Shown: piece by piece, positions 34,770 to 43,364 of the stretch
How the letters are laid out: each line of letters starts with the position of its first letter
How positions within the stretch are numbered: position 1 is the stretch's first letter
NCBI RefSeq assembly: GCF_041925275.1
Contig: NZ_JBHEUZ010000014.1
Location: forward strand, 67,068-131,067
From: Parapedobacter pyrenivorans_A
GTDB taxonomy: Bacteria > Bacteroidota > Bacteroidia > Sphingobacteriales > Sphingobacteriaceae
Direction of reading: 5' to 3'
DNA length: 64,000 nucleotides
Notes under the pieces: generated by a model
Databases searched by the model: none
What the model saw: only the letters and a program-made list of their open reading frames with translations
Told to the model about the DNA's origin: nothing
Translations under genes and position numbers: made by a program

Positions 34770-36704
34770 ATGAAATTATATTTCGACAATAAGTTTAACT
34801 TGATCCTGGCACTTTGCTTATTGGCTGTACTGCCATTACAGGCACAGTACTCCCTGCTGAAGTCTGCCGATCGCGAATTTGATACGTTCAACTTCATCAA
34901 TGCCATTGAGCTCTACCAGCGGGCCTATGAGGTGAAACCCGATATCCGCACGGCAGAGCGCTTGGCTGAATCCTATTACCACATCCGCAACTACCGCGAG
35001 GCGGAAATATGGTATGCCCGTTTGGCAAACCACGATGAAGCGAAGATAGACCATATCCTCCAGTATGGTCATATATTACGCAATAATTCGAAATTCCGGG
35101 AGGCGAAGGCCCAATACCAGCGGGTAGCCCTTAAGGCCGAAGGTATCATTACCCCAGAGGAGTTGGCGGTATTGTATGCGTCGTGCGATTCGGCGGTGGT
35201 GTGGTTAGAGAACCCCATAAAGGCCGTGGAAATCAAGAACCAGAAGAAATGGAACTCGGCACAGGCCGAATTTGGCGCCACCAAAGGGCCTGAGGGCCTG
35301 TACTTTGCGTCCGATAGGTTTGACGGGGCTTCACACCCCGATGTGATATACGGCTGGACAGGCAATCCGTACCTGGCGATGTACGTGGCTAAAGATGCCT
35401 CCGTCAGCAAGGTCGACGCCAAATGGAGCGACGGCGCCAACCATTTCGGGCCGGCGACATTCTCCACGGGAAGGAAAGAGGTTTATTTCGCTGTGACACG
35501 CAACCTCACCCGCGATGAAAAACGCAATGCAGGCAAGGATGTAACGGTAAACATCGAGATATTCTCCAATTCGCTGGATGCGGCAAACTGGGGTGAAAAC
35601 GCAACTCCCTTCCGCTACAATAACATCACGAAGTGGTCGGTAGGTGACCCCTTTCTGAGCGCTTCCGGCGATACGCTGTATTTCACGTCGGATATGCCGG
35701 GCGGCCTTGGTGCCACAGATATCTACTACGTGGTACGCCAGTCGGAGGGTAGTTGGGGCGAAGCTGTCAACATGGGGCCGGGTGTGAACACGCCTGGCGA
35801 TGAGCGGTTTCCCGGTATAGACGAGAAAGGCGATTTCTATTTCTCGTCCAACGGCCATTTGGGGATGGGCGGGTTGGACGTGTATCGATTGGATCGGAGT
35901 GGCCGCAGTGCTAAAGCCGTGAATCTAGGGTTTCCGTTTAATTCACCTTATGACGATTTTTCCATCCGGTTTGATAAGGAACTGGAAGGGTATGTAGCTT
36001 CAGACAGGAGCGGTGGCGCAGGAGCGGACGACATCTATTGGTTTAACCTGAACAAAATCGTACAGATCGACCTCGAAGGCGGTGTGTACAACGCCAAGAC
36101 CAAACTGCCGGTAACCGGCGCAAAGGTAACGTTGACGCCGGCAGGTGATGATGCCAATGCCGTGGTGGTGAGTTCGGGTGCCGACGGTAAATTCAAATTC
36201 AACCTAGCCGAGGATGCCGACTATACGCTGACGGCAGAGCAAACCGGGTTCCGGCCGTTCACGCCGATGGCATTCTCTACTTCGGGAATCGACTCGAGCA
36301 CAACGCTGGTTAAGGATATCTTTCTCGATCCGGTCGAAGAGAAAGAGGTGGTGGTGCTCCGCAACATCTATTTTGATTTCGATAAAGCGGATATCCGGCC
36401 GGATGCAGCATTGGAACTTGATAAGATCGCGGCATTCCTAAACAGTGATCCCAGTGTTCGGATCGAGCTGAGTGCCCATGCCGACTCACGCGGCACGCAT
36501 GAATACAACATGAAACTGACACAGCGTCGTGCCGATTCTTCCGTTGCTTACCTCGTGAGTAAAGGGATAGCTGCCGACCGCTTGGTGGCTAAAGGCTATG
36601 GGTTTACGAAGTTGGCCAACCATTGCGCCAAGGGCGTGGAATGTACCGAAGAAGAGCACCAGTGGAATAGGCGAGTGGAATTTTTTGTGATTGAGAGCAA
36701 TTAA
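34770..36704 (+). CDS. OmpA-family protein with PD40 repeats, T9SS-associated
   Basis: About 644 residues. The preferred start MKLYFDNKFNLILALCLLAV gives a good signal peptide ending LQAQ; an upstream ATG at 34740 adds ten residues ahead of it. In order: TPR-like helices (about 20-130), WD40/PD40-type beta-propeller repeats (about 165-425, for example GLYFASDRFDGASHPDVIYG, DTLYFTSDMPGGLGATDIYY, FYFSSNGHLGMGGLDVYRLD), a carboxypeptidase-regulatory-like domain (about 430-515), and a C-terminal OmpA peptidoglycan-binding domain (IYFDFDKADIRPDAALELDK, then SAHADSRGTHEYNMKLTQRR). This layout accompanies SprF-like genes in T9SS adhesin clusters and resembles PorE/SprE-type linkers between outer membrane and cell wall. 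It should anchor the secretion or adhesin complex to peptidoglycan. Confidence 0.9.
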   Translation: MKLYFDNKFNLILALCLLAVLPLQAQYSLLKSADREFDTFNFINAIELYQRAYEVKPDIRTAERLAESYYHIRNYREAEIWYARLANHDEAKIDHILQYGHILRNNSKFREAKAQYQRVALKAEGIITPEELAVLYASCDSAVVWLENPIKAVEIKNQKKWNSAQAEFGATKGPEGLYFASDRFDGASHPDVIYGWTGNPYLAMYVAKDASVSKVDAKWSDGANHFGPATFSTGRKEVYFAVTRNLTRDEKRNAGKDVTVNIEIFSNSLDAANWGENATPFRYNNITKWSVGDPFLSASGDTLYFTSDMPGGLGATDIYYVVRQSEGSWGEAVNMGPGVNTPGDERFPGIDEKGDFYFSSNGHLGMGGLDVYRLDRSGRSAKAVNLGFPFNSPYDDFSIRFDKELEGYVASDRSGGAGADDIYWFNLNKIVQIDLEGGVYNAKTKLPVTGAKVTLTPAGDDANAVVVSSGADGKFKFNLAEDADYTLTAEQTGFRPFTPMAFSTSGIDSSTTLVKDIFLDPVEEKEVVVLRNIYFDFDKADIRPDAALELDKIAAFLNSDPSVRIELSAHADSRGTHEYNMKLTQRRADSSVAYLVSKGIAADRLVAKGYGFTKLANHCAKGVECTEEEHQWNRRVEFFVIESN

Positions 36705-36847
36705 GGACTTCTGAGCGAGGAGGGTTAAAAAAAGATTGTGTAAACGGTTTATGCCTTTGCTTTGCGGTATGTACGTGCAAAGGTGATGTATGCTTCCGGA
36801 TAGTTTCCGTATGTCATAGCGCCATTGCCGTATAGTACGAGTGCTAT

Positions 36848-37395
36848 GACATATGGTATGGAACTTACGATATAATACATAGTGATTATGACGTACTACA
36901 CGGGGACTTATGATGTAGTACACAGGACTTATGGCATATTACATAGCGCCTAAGACATGAAGCATAGTGCCTATGATGTATTACTTGGGACTTATGGCAT
37001 ACAGCATAGGGACTCTGACGTAATACATGGGGCTTATGGCGTACTACACGAGGTTCATGACATATTACATAGCACCCATGATGTGTTTACTTAAGACTTA
37101 CGGCATACAGCATAGGGACTCTGACGTACTACATGGGGCTTACGACGTAGTACATGAGGTTCGTGGCATATTACACAGCGCCTATGATGTACTACATGGG
37201 ACTTATGGCATATAGCATAGGGGCTCTGACGTACTACACGGAGCTTGTGACGTACTACATGAGGTTCATGAGATATTACGTAGCGCCTATGACGTGCTGC
37301 ATGGGACTTATGACATATGTCATGTGTCATACGGTGTAACACATGGCGCCTGATAGGTAATACATGAGGCTCAAGACATATATCAAAGCGCCTAA
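36848..37395. repeat. Array of 26 21-bp units with a 105-bp higher-order period
   Basis: Twenty-six contiguous units of 21 bp (two are 22 bp) run from 36848 to 37395. The consensus is about GACGTACTACATGGGRCTTAT. Units fall into five types that recur in the same order, so the array also repeats every 105-106 bp. The unit GGCATACAGCATAGGGACTCT at 36996 recurs unchanged at 37102 and with two changes at 37207. Further decayed units extend upstream to about 36780. The array sits between converging genes and appears non-coding: overlapping ORFs of about 60-80 codons exist in several frames on both strands only because the unit lacks stops. The 21-bp spacing is two helical turns. Confidence 0.9.
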
Positions 37396-37478
37396 TCCCC
37401 GGTCGGGAACTACGGTTTCCAGATCGGAAATGAAGTAGATTAGATGAAGTTTACTCACATCGTATCATGCGAGATGAA

Positions 37479-38966
37479 TTACCGATGTTTGTCCAGAGCC
37501 CATTGTCCAAAGTCGAAATACTTCCGTAGCTGGTTTTCCTGTTTCTCTGCTTGTATGTCCAATAGTTTTTCGGATATTTTTTTCCGGGCTGTTTCCTTCC
37601 ATGCATTTCCCCGGCGCTTCGGGTCGGCTGCGATGGTATCGAATACTAGTTTTTCTGTTTTGTAGGCTTTTCCGAACTTGCTGAATGCACGTTTGTAGGA
37701 ACGGATTTCATAGTCGAGATAGCTGAGGTCGTCCAGTTCGTAGCCGATAAGGATATGCAAAAGTCGTGTTGCGCGGAAAGCCGGTAGCCGCATGTGCTGT
37801 TTTTCTGCTGTCAATAAGCGATTGATGCATCGGTTGGCTTTGGTCCATTGTTGTGCAAGAAAATAAGTCAATCCTTCGAAGTAGTTGTATTCCAATTGTT
37901 TTTCATGGCCCTCGATGGCAGAAGCCGATTGGGGGTCGTCGTGGTATCGGTTTAGCAACAATAAGGCTTCTTGAACATTGGCGGAACCGAGTAGCATATT
38001 CAACTGGTATACTTGTGCAGTGAGCATGGCGAAGTTGCTGAAATGATCGGGATACGGCCGTTTGGAAAGAGACCATGCTTTCTCTATAAATAGTGCCATC
38101 TCTTTGTAATATCCGATGCTTCGCAAGCTATCTAAAATACCGTCTAATGCAGATAAGTAGTCGTATGGTGGGTAATCCCACATCGATTCATTGGATTCAA
38201 TCAGCTTGTTAAGCTCGTTGAAAATCCGTAAAGCTGAGCTGTACTCGCCGGTATGGATGAAAAAGAACGACTGGAATAACAAATGGAGTTTCTGCGGTTC
38301 GAATTCATGCTGGCTACCGCGGGTGGTCAGGCTTAGCTCACTTAAGATTAAGTCGTTGATTTTCTTGTCGCTCTTGCCGCTAACAGTTAACGAACCTCTC
38401 GTCAAACGATAGCTCAATAATTCATACAACGAATAATGTTCATGTAGCTGTCGGAGCGATTGCAGCGTGTGTTTGGCTTTCATTTGCTTGTCCACCAGTT
38501 GCTGTTCGCTCACGCCGGGGAAACCCACGTCCGCCAATGCCGTGAGCTCCATCCGCGATGCCTGGTAGGCAACTGCATGGTTCTGGCTTTCAGCGGCCAG
38601 TTTAACTGCCTTTTTCAATGCTTTGTGTGCGCGGTTTGGCATGGAGCGCTCGAAACATAACCGAGCCTTCATCAAATAGTGGTATTGTGCGTACCAGGTA
38701 TCCTGTTCGATGCGTATCTGTACGAGTGTATCGGTAAGCACTTTATATAGGTAGCTGGCGGTGTTCTCGAATGACTTGGACGGATAATTTTCGCGGAATT
38801 GCTGTTCCCACGATCTGTCGCCGACATTCGGGCTCTTATTGAGAACCAATTCATACAGTAGTAGATAATCTTTTGGTCCGTTGAGCCTAGCGCAATGGAG
38901 TTGGAAATGTTTTTTCTCCGCGGCGGAAAGTGACAAAATAAGCTTTTCTAGTTCGAATGTCAGCAT
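37479..38966 (-). CDS. Helical-repeat (TPR-like) protein of unknown function
   Basis: This is a 495-residue soluble protein with no signal peptide or membrane helix. The sequence is almost entirely amphipathic helices (for example MLTFELEKLILSLSAAEKKH at the start, then YLMKARLCFERSMPNRAHKA, EYNYFEGLTYFLAQQWTKAN), suggesting an alpha-solenoid scaffold. Aromatic-rich helix pairs of this type occur in many uncharacterised Bacteroidota proteins. No catalytic motif is visible. It is divergent from the ribokinase gene, with an AT-rich gap of about 180 bp, and converges on the 21-bp repeat array. Function cannot be assigned. Confidence 0.8.
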   Translation of the reverse strand: MLTFELEKLILSLSAAEKKHFQLHCARLNGPKDYLLLYELVLNKSPNVGDRSWEQQFRENYPSKSFENTASYLYKVLTDTLVQIRIEQDTWYAQYHYLMKARLCFERSMPNRAHKALKKAVKLAAESQNHAVAYQASRMELTALADVGFPGVSEQQLVDKQMKAKHTLQSLRQLHEHYSLYELLSYRLTRGSLTVSGKSDKKINDLILSELSLTTRGSQHEFEPQKLHLLFQSFFFIHTGEYSSALRIFNELNKLIESNESMWDYPPYDYLSALDGILDSLRSIGYYKEMALFIEKAWSLSKRPYPDHFSNFAMLTAQVYQLNMLLGSANVQEALLLLNRYHDDPQSASAIEGHEKQLEYNYFEGLTYFLAQQWTKANRCINRLLTAEKQHMRLPAFRATRLLHILIGYELDDLSYLDYEIRSYKRAFSKFGKAYKTEKLVFDTIAADPKRRGNAWKETARKKISEKLLDIQAEKQENQLRKYFDFGQWALDKHR

Positions 38967-39096
38967 TTTATTTAGCTATTATTAAATATTTAACTGTCTT
39001 ATTAATAGTGATTAACTAAGTATATGTTGTTTTAAATTGAATTTTATAATTCATAAAATTAATAAAAAATGGTTAATTCCTAACAGAAATCCCACT

Positions 39097-39104
39097 TACT
39101 TTTG
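39097..39104 (+). promoter_or_regulatory. -7 element of the ribokinase operon
   Basis: TACTTTTG gives an expected transcription start near 39111, about 34 nt before ATG 39145. Because it lies inside the longer open frame starting at 39037, it argues for the shorter ribokinase start. Confidence 0.55.
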
Positions 39105-39144
39105 CTATTGTATTAAACCAGTTATTGTTTTTGTGACCAGTTAT

Positions 39145-40065
39145 ATGAGTAATAAAATCATCATCGTAGTAGGAAGTATGAACATGGATATGGTGGTAAA
39201 AACCAGTCATATTCCCCAACCCGGAGAGACGGTGTTGGGCGGATCGTTTTTTATGAATCCTGGTGGGAAAGGGGCCAACCAGGCCGTCGCGGTGGCGCGG
39301 CTAGGAGGGGACGTCGCATTTGTGGGAAAGATAGGCGACGATATTTTTGGAAAGCAATCGGCCCAACTCTTCGATGAAGAGGGGGTAGACACGAATGGTA
39401 TACTATCCGACCACGATAGCCCATCGGGCATTGCGCTCATTACGGTCGATGAGCGAGGTGAAAACAGCATTGTGGTGGCGCCGGGAGCGAATGCGCACCT
39501 TGAACCAGCGGATGTGGAACGCGTGCTTGACAAGTATTCGGACAGCAACATATTGTTGATGCAATTGGAAATCCCGATGCGGACGGTGGAGCACGCAGCC
39601 CGCATTGCACGGCATCGGGGGATGCAGGTCATCCTGAACCCTGCTCCCGCCAATGAGTTGGTGCCCGGTGTATTCCATCTAGTGGATATTCTCACACCGA
39701 ATGTGAATGAAGCGGAGATGTTATCGGGTGTACGTATCGTGGATATTCCGAGTGCACGGCAGGCCGCGGAAAGCATACATGCCCAAGGCGTGAGACATGT
39801 CATTGTCACCTTGGGGAAACAGGGGGCGGCATTGTTGGAGGATGGCGTGTTCTATCACATTCCGGCTCCCGTAGTGGAGACGGTGGATACCACGGCGGCT
39901 GGTGACGTGTTCAACGGCGCATTGGCGGTAGCGTTGGCCGAAGGTAAAGGGTTGACGGATGCGACATCCTTTGCGTGCCGTGCGGCATCGATCGCAGTTA
40001 CCAAGATGGGCGCGCAGTCATCGATACCATTTCGTAATGAGGTGTTGCTGAATCGTATGAAATAA
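39145..40065 (+). CDS. rbsK: Ribokinase
   Basis: This is a 306-residue PfkB-family sugar kinase that phosphorylates D-ribose at O5 with ATP. Signature features are VVGSMNMDMVVKTSHIPQPG at the start, GGSFFMNPGGKGANQAVAVA (PfkB signature 1, substrate binding), NPAPANEL, LTPNVNEAEMLSG, and the C-terminal catalytic DTTAAGDVFNGALAVALAEG with the anion hole and base Asp. The frame is open further upstream to 39037, but ATG 39145 yields the normal ribokinase length and follows the promoter. It leads a cluster with a sugar permease and a nucleoside hydrolase, matching a pathway that feeds ribose freed from nucleosides into the pentose phosphate pathway. Confidence 0.93.
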   Translation: MSNKIIIVVGSMNMDMVVKTSHIPQPGETVLGGSFFMNPGGKGANQAVAVARLGGDVAFVGKIGDDIFGKQSAQLFDEEGVDTNGILSDHDSPSGIALITVDERGENSIVVAPGANAHLEPADVERVLDKYSDSNILLMQLEIPMRTVEHAARIARHRGMQVILNPAPANELVPGVFHLVDILTPNVNEAEMLSGVRIVDIPSARQAAESIHAQGVRHVIVTLGKQGAALLEDGVFYHIPAPVVETVDTTAAGDVFNGALAVALAEGKGLTDATSFACRAASIAVTKMGAQSSIPFRNEVLLNRMK

Positions 40066-40101
40066 TAGTTCGTTGTAAACCAATTTTAAGACCATCAAAT
40101 T

Positions 40102-41106
40102 ATGTTTATCGTAGAAAATTATGGGCTGGCGGTCCTGTTCTGCATCGTTACGATGCTGTGCTGGGGCTCGTGGGCCAACACGCAGAAATTGGTGCAGCGT
40201 GAATGGCGTTTCGAGCTGTTTTACTGGGATTATGTATGGGGAATCTTTTTCTTGGCACTTGTCGGCGCATTCACCATGGGCAGCATGGGCGATTCGGGTC
40301 GGTCATTTCTGGTCGATCTGGCTCAGGCTGATGGAGGGAATATCCGCAGTGCACTCATCGGCGGGGTGGTGTTCAACCTAGCGAATATCCTGCTCACGGC
40401 GGCCATTGCAGGTGCTGGCATGGCTGTCGCTTTTCCGGTGGGTATCGGCTTGGCGTTGGTTATCGGTGTGTTGATTAACTACTTGATGTTGAGCAAAGGC
40501 GACCCCGTATTGCTTTTCCTGGGCGTTGGCTTGGTTACACTGGCTATTATCCTCAATGCGGTGGCATACGGGAAGCATTCGGGTAGTGCCGGTAAGAAGA
40601 AGGTGGGCAAGTGGATTGCCGTCTCGGTCATAGCCGGGATTCTGATGTCTACCTTCTACCCCTTTATTGCAGCCGGTATGGACCTGGAGAACTTCGTAGA
40701 CCCAGCAGCCGGCAAAATGACACCTTACACGGCATTTGTGGTGTTTGCTGCGGGTATTGTGGTAAGTAATCTGGTGTTCAATACCGTTTTGATGCGTAGG
40801 CCACTTGAAGGAGCGCCCATCAACTATGGCGAATATTTCCGTGGCCGGTTCTCCATCCATTTGGTGGGTATCCTTGGCGGCGGTGTCTGGGGCTTGGGTA
40901 ATCTGTTCAATCTCCTAGCCGCCGGCAAAGCGGGTCCTGCCATCTCGTATGGGCTGGGACAAGGTGCTACCTTGGTTGCCGCGTTGTGGGGCGTATTGAT
41001 CTGGAAAGAATTTAAAGGGGGGACAAAATCCGTAAAGGTACTTGTGGCCGCGATGTTCGTGCTATTTGTCGTAGGATTGGGGCTGGTTATTTCCGCGGGA
41101 GGGTAG
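40102..41106 (+). CDS. GRP-family sugar permease (ribose or glucose uptake)
   Basis: This is a 334-residue integral membrane protein with about ten helices, such as YGLAVLFCIVTMLCWGSWAN at the N-terminus, WGIFFLALVGAFTMGSMG, LIGGVVFNLANILLTAAIAG, AGMAVAFPVGIGLALVIGV and LVAAMFVLFVVGLGLVISAG at the end. The motif CWGSWANTQKL and the ten-helix plan match the glucose/ribose porter branch of the drug/metabolite transporter superfamily (GlcU/RbsU-like), which are proton-coupled sugar uptake proteins. It lies 36 bp after ribokinase, so ribose is the likely substrate, though nucleosides cannot be excluded. Confidence 0.85.
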   Translation: MFIVENYGLAVLFCIVTMLCWGSWANTQKLVQREWRFELFYWDYVWGIFFLALVGAFTMGSMGDSGRSFLVDLAQADGGNIRSALIGGVVFNLANILLTAAIAGAGMAVAFPVGIGLALVIGVLINYLMLSKGDPVLLFLGVGLVTLAIILNAVAYGKHSGSAGKKKVGKWIAVSVIAGILMSTFYPFIAAGMDLENFVDPAAGKMTPYTAFVVFAAGIVVSNLVFNTVLMRRPLEGAPINYGEYFRGRFSIHLVGILGGGVWGLGNLFNLLAAGKAGPAISYGLGQGATLVAALWGVLIWKEFKGGTKSVKVLVAAMFVLFVVGLGLVISAGG

Positions 41107-41107
41107 A

Positions 41108-41152
41108 GGATCACACACGGGATTGAAAAATCTGATAGCTTCATCGCCATTA
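41108..41152. repeat. Dispersed intergenic element, copy 2
   Basis: GGATCACACACGGGA through GCTTCATCG closely matches 2872-2917. It lies immediately after the permease stop codon and before the nucleoside hydrolase gene. Confidence 0.55.
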
Positions 41153-41219
41153 AAACCGCCGAAGGCAGCATGAATGCCTTTAAAAACAAAACAATGATGA
41201 ATAAACAAATTATATACAG

Positions 41220-42227
41220 ATGAAAACTAATGCAATTTTCCTTTTGAGTACTGTTCTTTGGTGTACGGCCTGTTCTACGCAATCAGATGATCAGGTTAAA
41301 CGGTCGGTCACACAACCCCCTAAAATAATCTTCGACACCGATATGGGCCCCGATTATGACGATGTTGGAGCGATTGCGGTGCTGCATGCACTCGCCGACA
41401 GCGGCGAATGCGAGATCCTAGCCACGGTGGCCAGCGATGCACATCCATCCATTGCGCCCACCATTGAGGTGTTCAACCGGTATTTTGGTCGTGACGGCCT
41501 GCCAGTGGGTATAGCCCCCCACGGTGCCCCCGATTTTACGGCGGAAAATGGATGGAATGATACACTCATCCATACATATGCACCGGATTTACGGAATAAA
41601 AGCTATCCGGATGCCGTGAGCGTGTACCGGCAGGCATTGGCAGGCCAGCCCGACCAAAGCGTAACGGTTGTTACCGTAGGGTTTCTTTCAAACCTTAGTG
41701 CGCTATTGGATTCGCAGCCGGATGCGTATTCAGCGCTTAATGGCGTAGAACTTGTAAAAGCCAAAGTGAAACAGCTCGTTTCGATGGCTGGGCTATTTCC
41801 CGAAGGGATTGAATTTAACGTTTACAAAGACCCTTCGGCATCTGCCAACGTGTTTGACAACTGGCCTACACCGATCCTGTTCAGTGGTTTTGAGATTGGA
41901 GCGAATATTTTCACGGGTTGCAGGGTAGGTGCGCGCACCGATAGCGGCCCCGTAACGAAAGCTTACGATTATAACCTGAAAACCTATGCCGAGGGTGGCG
42001 AAACCAACCGCCAGTCGTGGGACCAGACGGCGGTGCTGATCGCTGTCCGCAATCCGTCGGACTATTTCTACGTAAACGGGCCGGGCAAGTTTACGGTGGA
42101 TGAAAAGGGCTTCAACAAATGGGATCCCACAACCGACGCTGGACATTATTTTGTTGTACATAAATACCCGTACCAGCATATTTCGGATGTGGTTGAAAGG
42201 TTGATGTTGCACAATCCCGCAAAATAG
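41220..42227 (+). CDS. Nucleoside hydrolase, exported
   Basis: This is a 335-residue inosine-uridine-preferring nucleoside hydrolase type enzyme, which splits ribonucleosides into ribose and base. The calcium-binding Asp cluster is at the start of the mature part, IIFDTDMGPDYDDVGAIAVL (Asp39, Asp41, Asp45, Asp47, Asp48). Further family features are VTVVTVGFLSNLSALLDSQP and a C-terminal DQTAVLIAVRNP. The first 18 residues are hydrophobic and end TACS, suggesting export as a lipoprotein, so cleavage would take place in the periplasm before ribose uptake by the adjoining permease. It lies 113 bp after the permease gene. Confidence 0.9.
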   Translation: MKTNAIFLLSTVLWCTACSTQSDDQVKRSVTQPPKIIFDTDMGPDYDDVGAIAVLHALADSGECEILATVASDAHPSIAPTIEVFNRYFGRDGLPVGIAPHGAPDFTAENGWNDTLIHTYAPDLRNKSYPDAVSVYRQALAGQPDQSVTVVTVGFLSNLSALLDSQPDAYSALNGVELVKAKVKQLVSMAGLFPEGIEFNVYKDPSASANVFDNWPTPILFSGFEIGANIFTGCRVGARTDSGPVTKAYDYNLKTYAEGGETNRQSWDQTAVLIAVRNPSDYFYVNGPGKFTVDEKGFNKWDPTTDAGHYFVVHKYPYQHISDVVERLMLHNPAK

Positions 42228-42235
42228 GGCAGTGC

Positions 42236-43087
42236 TTACCCCTTAGCTAGCCAATCGCTGAGCGAAAACGTGTCTTTCAGCCGGTACCCTTTGTCCGTCA
42301 GTTGGATGGTGCAGCATTCGTTGAACGGGTCGTGTTCCAAAAACAGGGCATAGTCGTTGTCTACGGACTCCTGCCAATACCGCTTGCGTTCCTCCATCGT
42401 AATCAATGGCCGCACATCGTAACTCATCACGTAGGGGAGGGGGATGTGGCCGGCGGATGGCAGGAGGTCGGCCATATAGAGCAATGTCCTTCCTCCGTAG
42501 CCAATCTGTGGGAGCATCATGGCATCGGTATGGCCGTAAGCAAACCGGACGGTAATATGGTCGGAAAAGCTGATGCCGTCTTCCACATCAATGAAGCGCA
42601 ATTGCCCGCTATCGTAGAGCGGTATGATGTTTTCCTGCAGGAATGAAGGTTTTTCGCGGTGGTTTGGGAAAAGCGCCCACTCCCAATGTTGTTTATTGCT
42701 CCAATAGGTGGCATTTTTGAATGCGGGAACCAAACGGCCCGCTTCGCGCATGACGGCGCCCCCCACGTGGTCGAAATGGAGGTGGGTGAGGATTACGTCC
42801 GTGATGTCATCACGATGGAAGCCATGCTTGGCGAGCGATCCATCCAGCGTGTCGTCGCCATGGCGGTAATAATGGCTGAAAAACTTTTCACCCTGTTTGT
42901 CGCCCAGCCCGGTATCGACCAAGGTAAGGCGGCCACCTTCCTTGATAAGCAATAGCCGTGCTGCCCACGTGCACATGTTCCGATCGTCTGCCGGGTTTGC
43001 GTGCTGCCAAATCGATTTGGGGACCACACCGAACATCGCACCGCCGTCGAGCTTGAAAAATCCGGTATCAATTGGATACAGTTCCAT
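42236..43087 (-). CDS. MBL-fold metallo-hydrolase
   Basis: This is a 283-residue metallo-beta-lactamase fold enzyme. The zinc motif is THLHFDHVGG (His102, His104, Asp106, His107), with further ligands in the segments near FAYGHTDAMM and the C-terminal LEHDPF. The opening YPIDTGFFKLDGGAMFGVVP is common in lactonase-like members of the family (AttM/AiiA-type or related esterases), but substrate specificity cannot be inferred. There is no signal peptide, so it is likely cytosolic. Its stop lies eight bases from the converging nucleoside hydrolase stop. Confidence 0.88.
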   Translation of the reverse strand: MELYPIDTGFFKLDGGAMFGVVPKSIWQHANPADDRNMCTWAARLLLIKEGGRLTLVDTGLGDKQGEKFFSHYYRHGDDTLDGSLAKHGFHRDDITDVILTHLHFDHVGGAVMREAGRLVPAFKNATYWSNKQHWEWALFPNHREKPSFLQENIIPLYDSGQLRFIDVEDGISFSDHITVRFAYGHTDAMMLPQIGYGGRTLLYMADLLPSAGHIPLPYVMSYDVRPLITMEERKRYWQESVDNDYALFLEHDPFNECCTIQLTDKGYRLKDTFSLSDWLAKG

Positions 43088-43319
43088 ATGTCATCTGTCT
43101 AATTGCTAAAGGTAAAAAATACCCGCTAAATACCGGGCCTCAACCCTAAAAAATACGAGTACGCTATGTAAAACGTCTGCGCTACCCGGATGTTTGGTTT
43201 TTTATGAAATTGGGCTAAAACGATAAATGGTGCTGTTTTACAGTTAGTTGACTTAGTGTATTTTATACAAAAAGCTGATTTTCAGTTATTTTTGCTTTAT
43301 TTTATCTGTTTTTAATCCC

Positions 43320-43327
43320 TACATTTG
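43320..43327 (+). promoter_or_regulatory. -7 element upstream of pckA
   Basis: TACATTTG lies 37 bp before the pckA ATG in an AT-rich 277-bp gap that otherwise shows no gene. A -33 element at the standard distance is not clear. Confidence 0.5.
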
Positions 43328-43364
43328 CCGCATTGAATCAATGCACACTATAGAATAAATTGCC

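Noticed and set aside
37027..37342. Overlapping 60-80 codon ORFs on both strands in the 21-bp array
   Set aside because: Because 21 is a multiple of three, the unit leaves several frames open on both strands. The products are simple 7-residue repeats rich in Tyr, Met, His and Arg, with no start signals.
36848..37395. CRISPR array
   Set aside because: Units are contiguous with no unique spacers, the repeat is degenerate and no cas genes are present.
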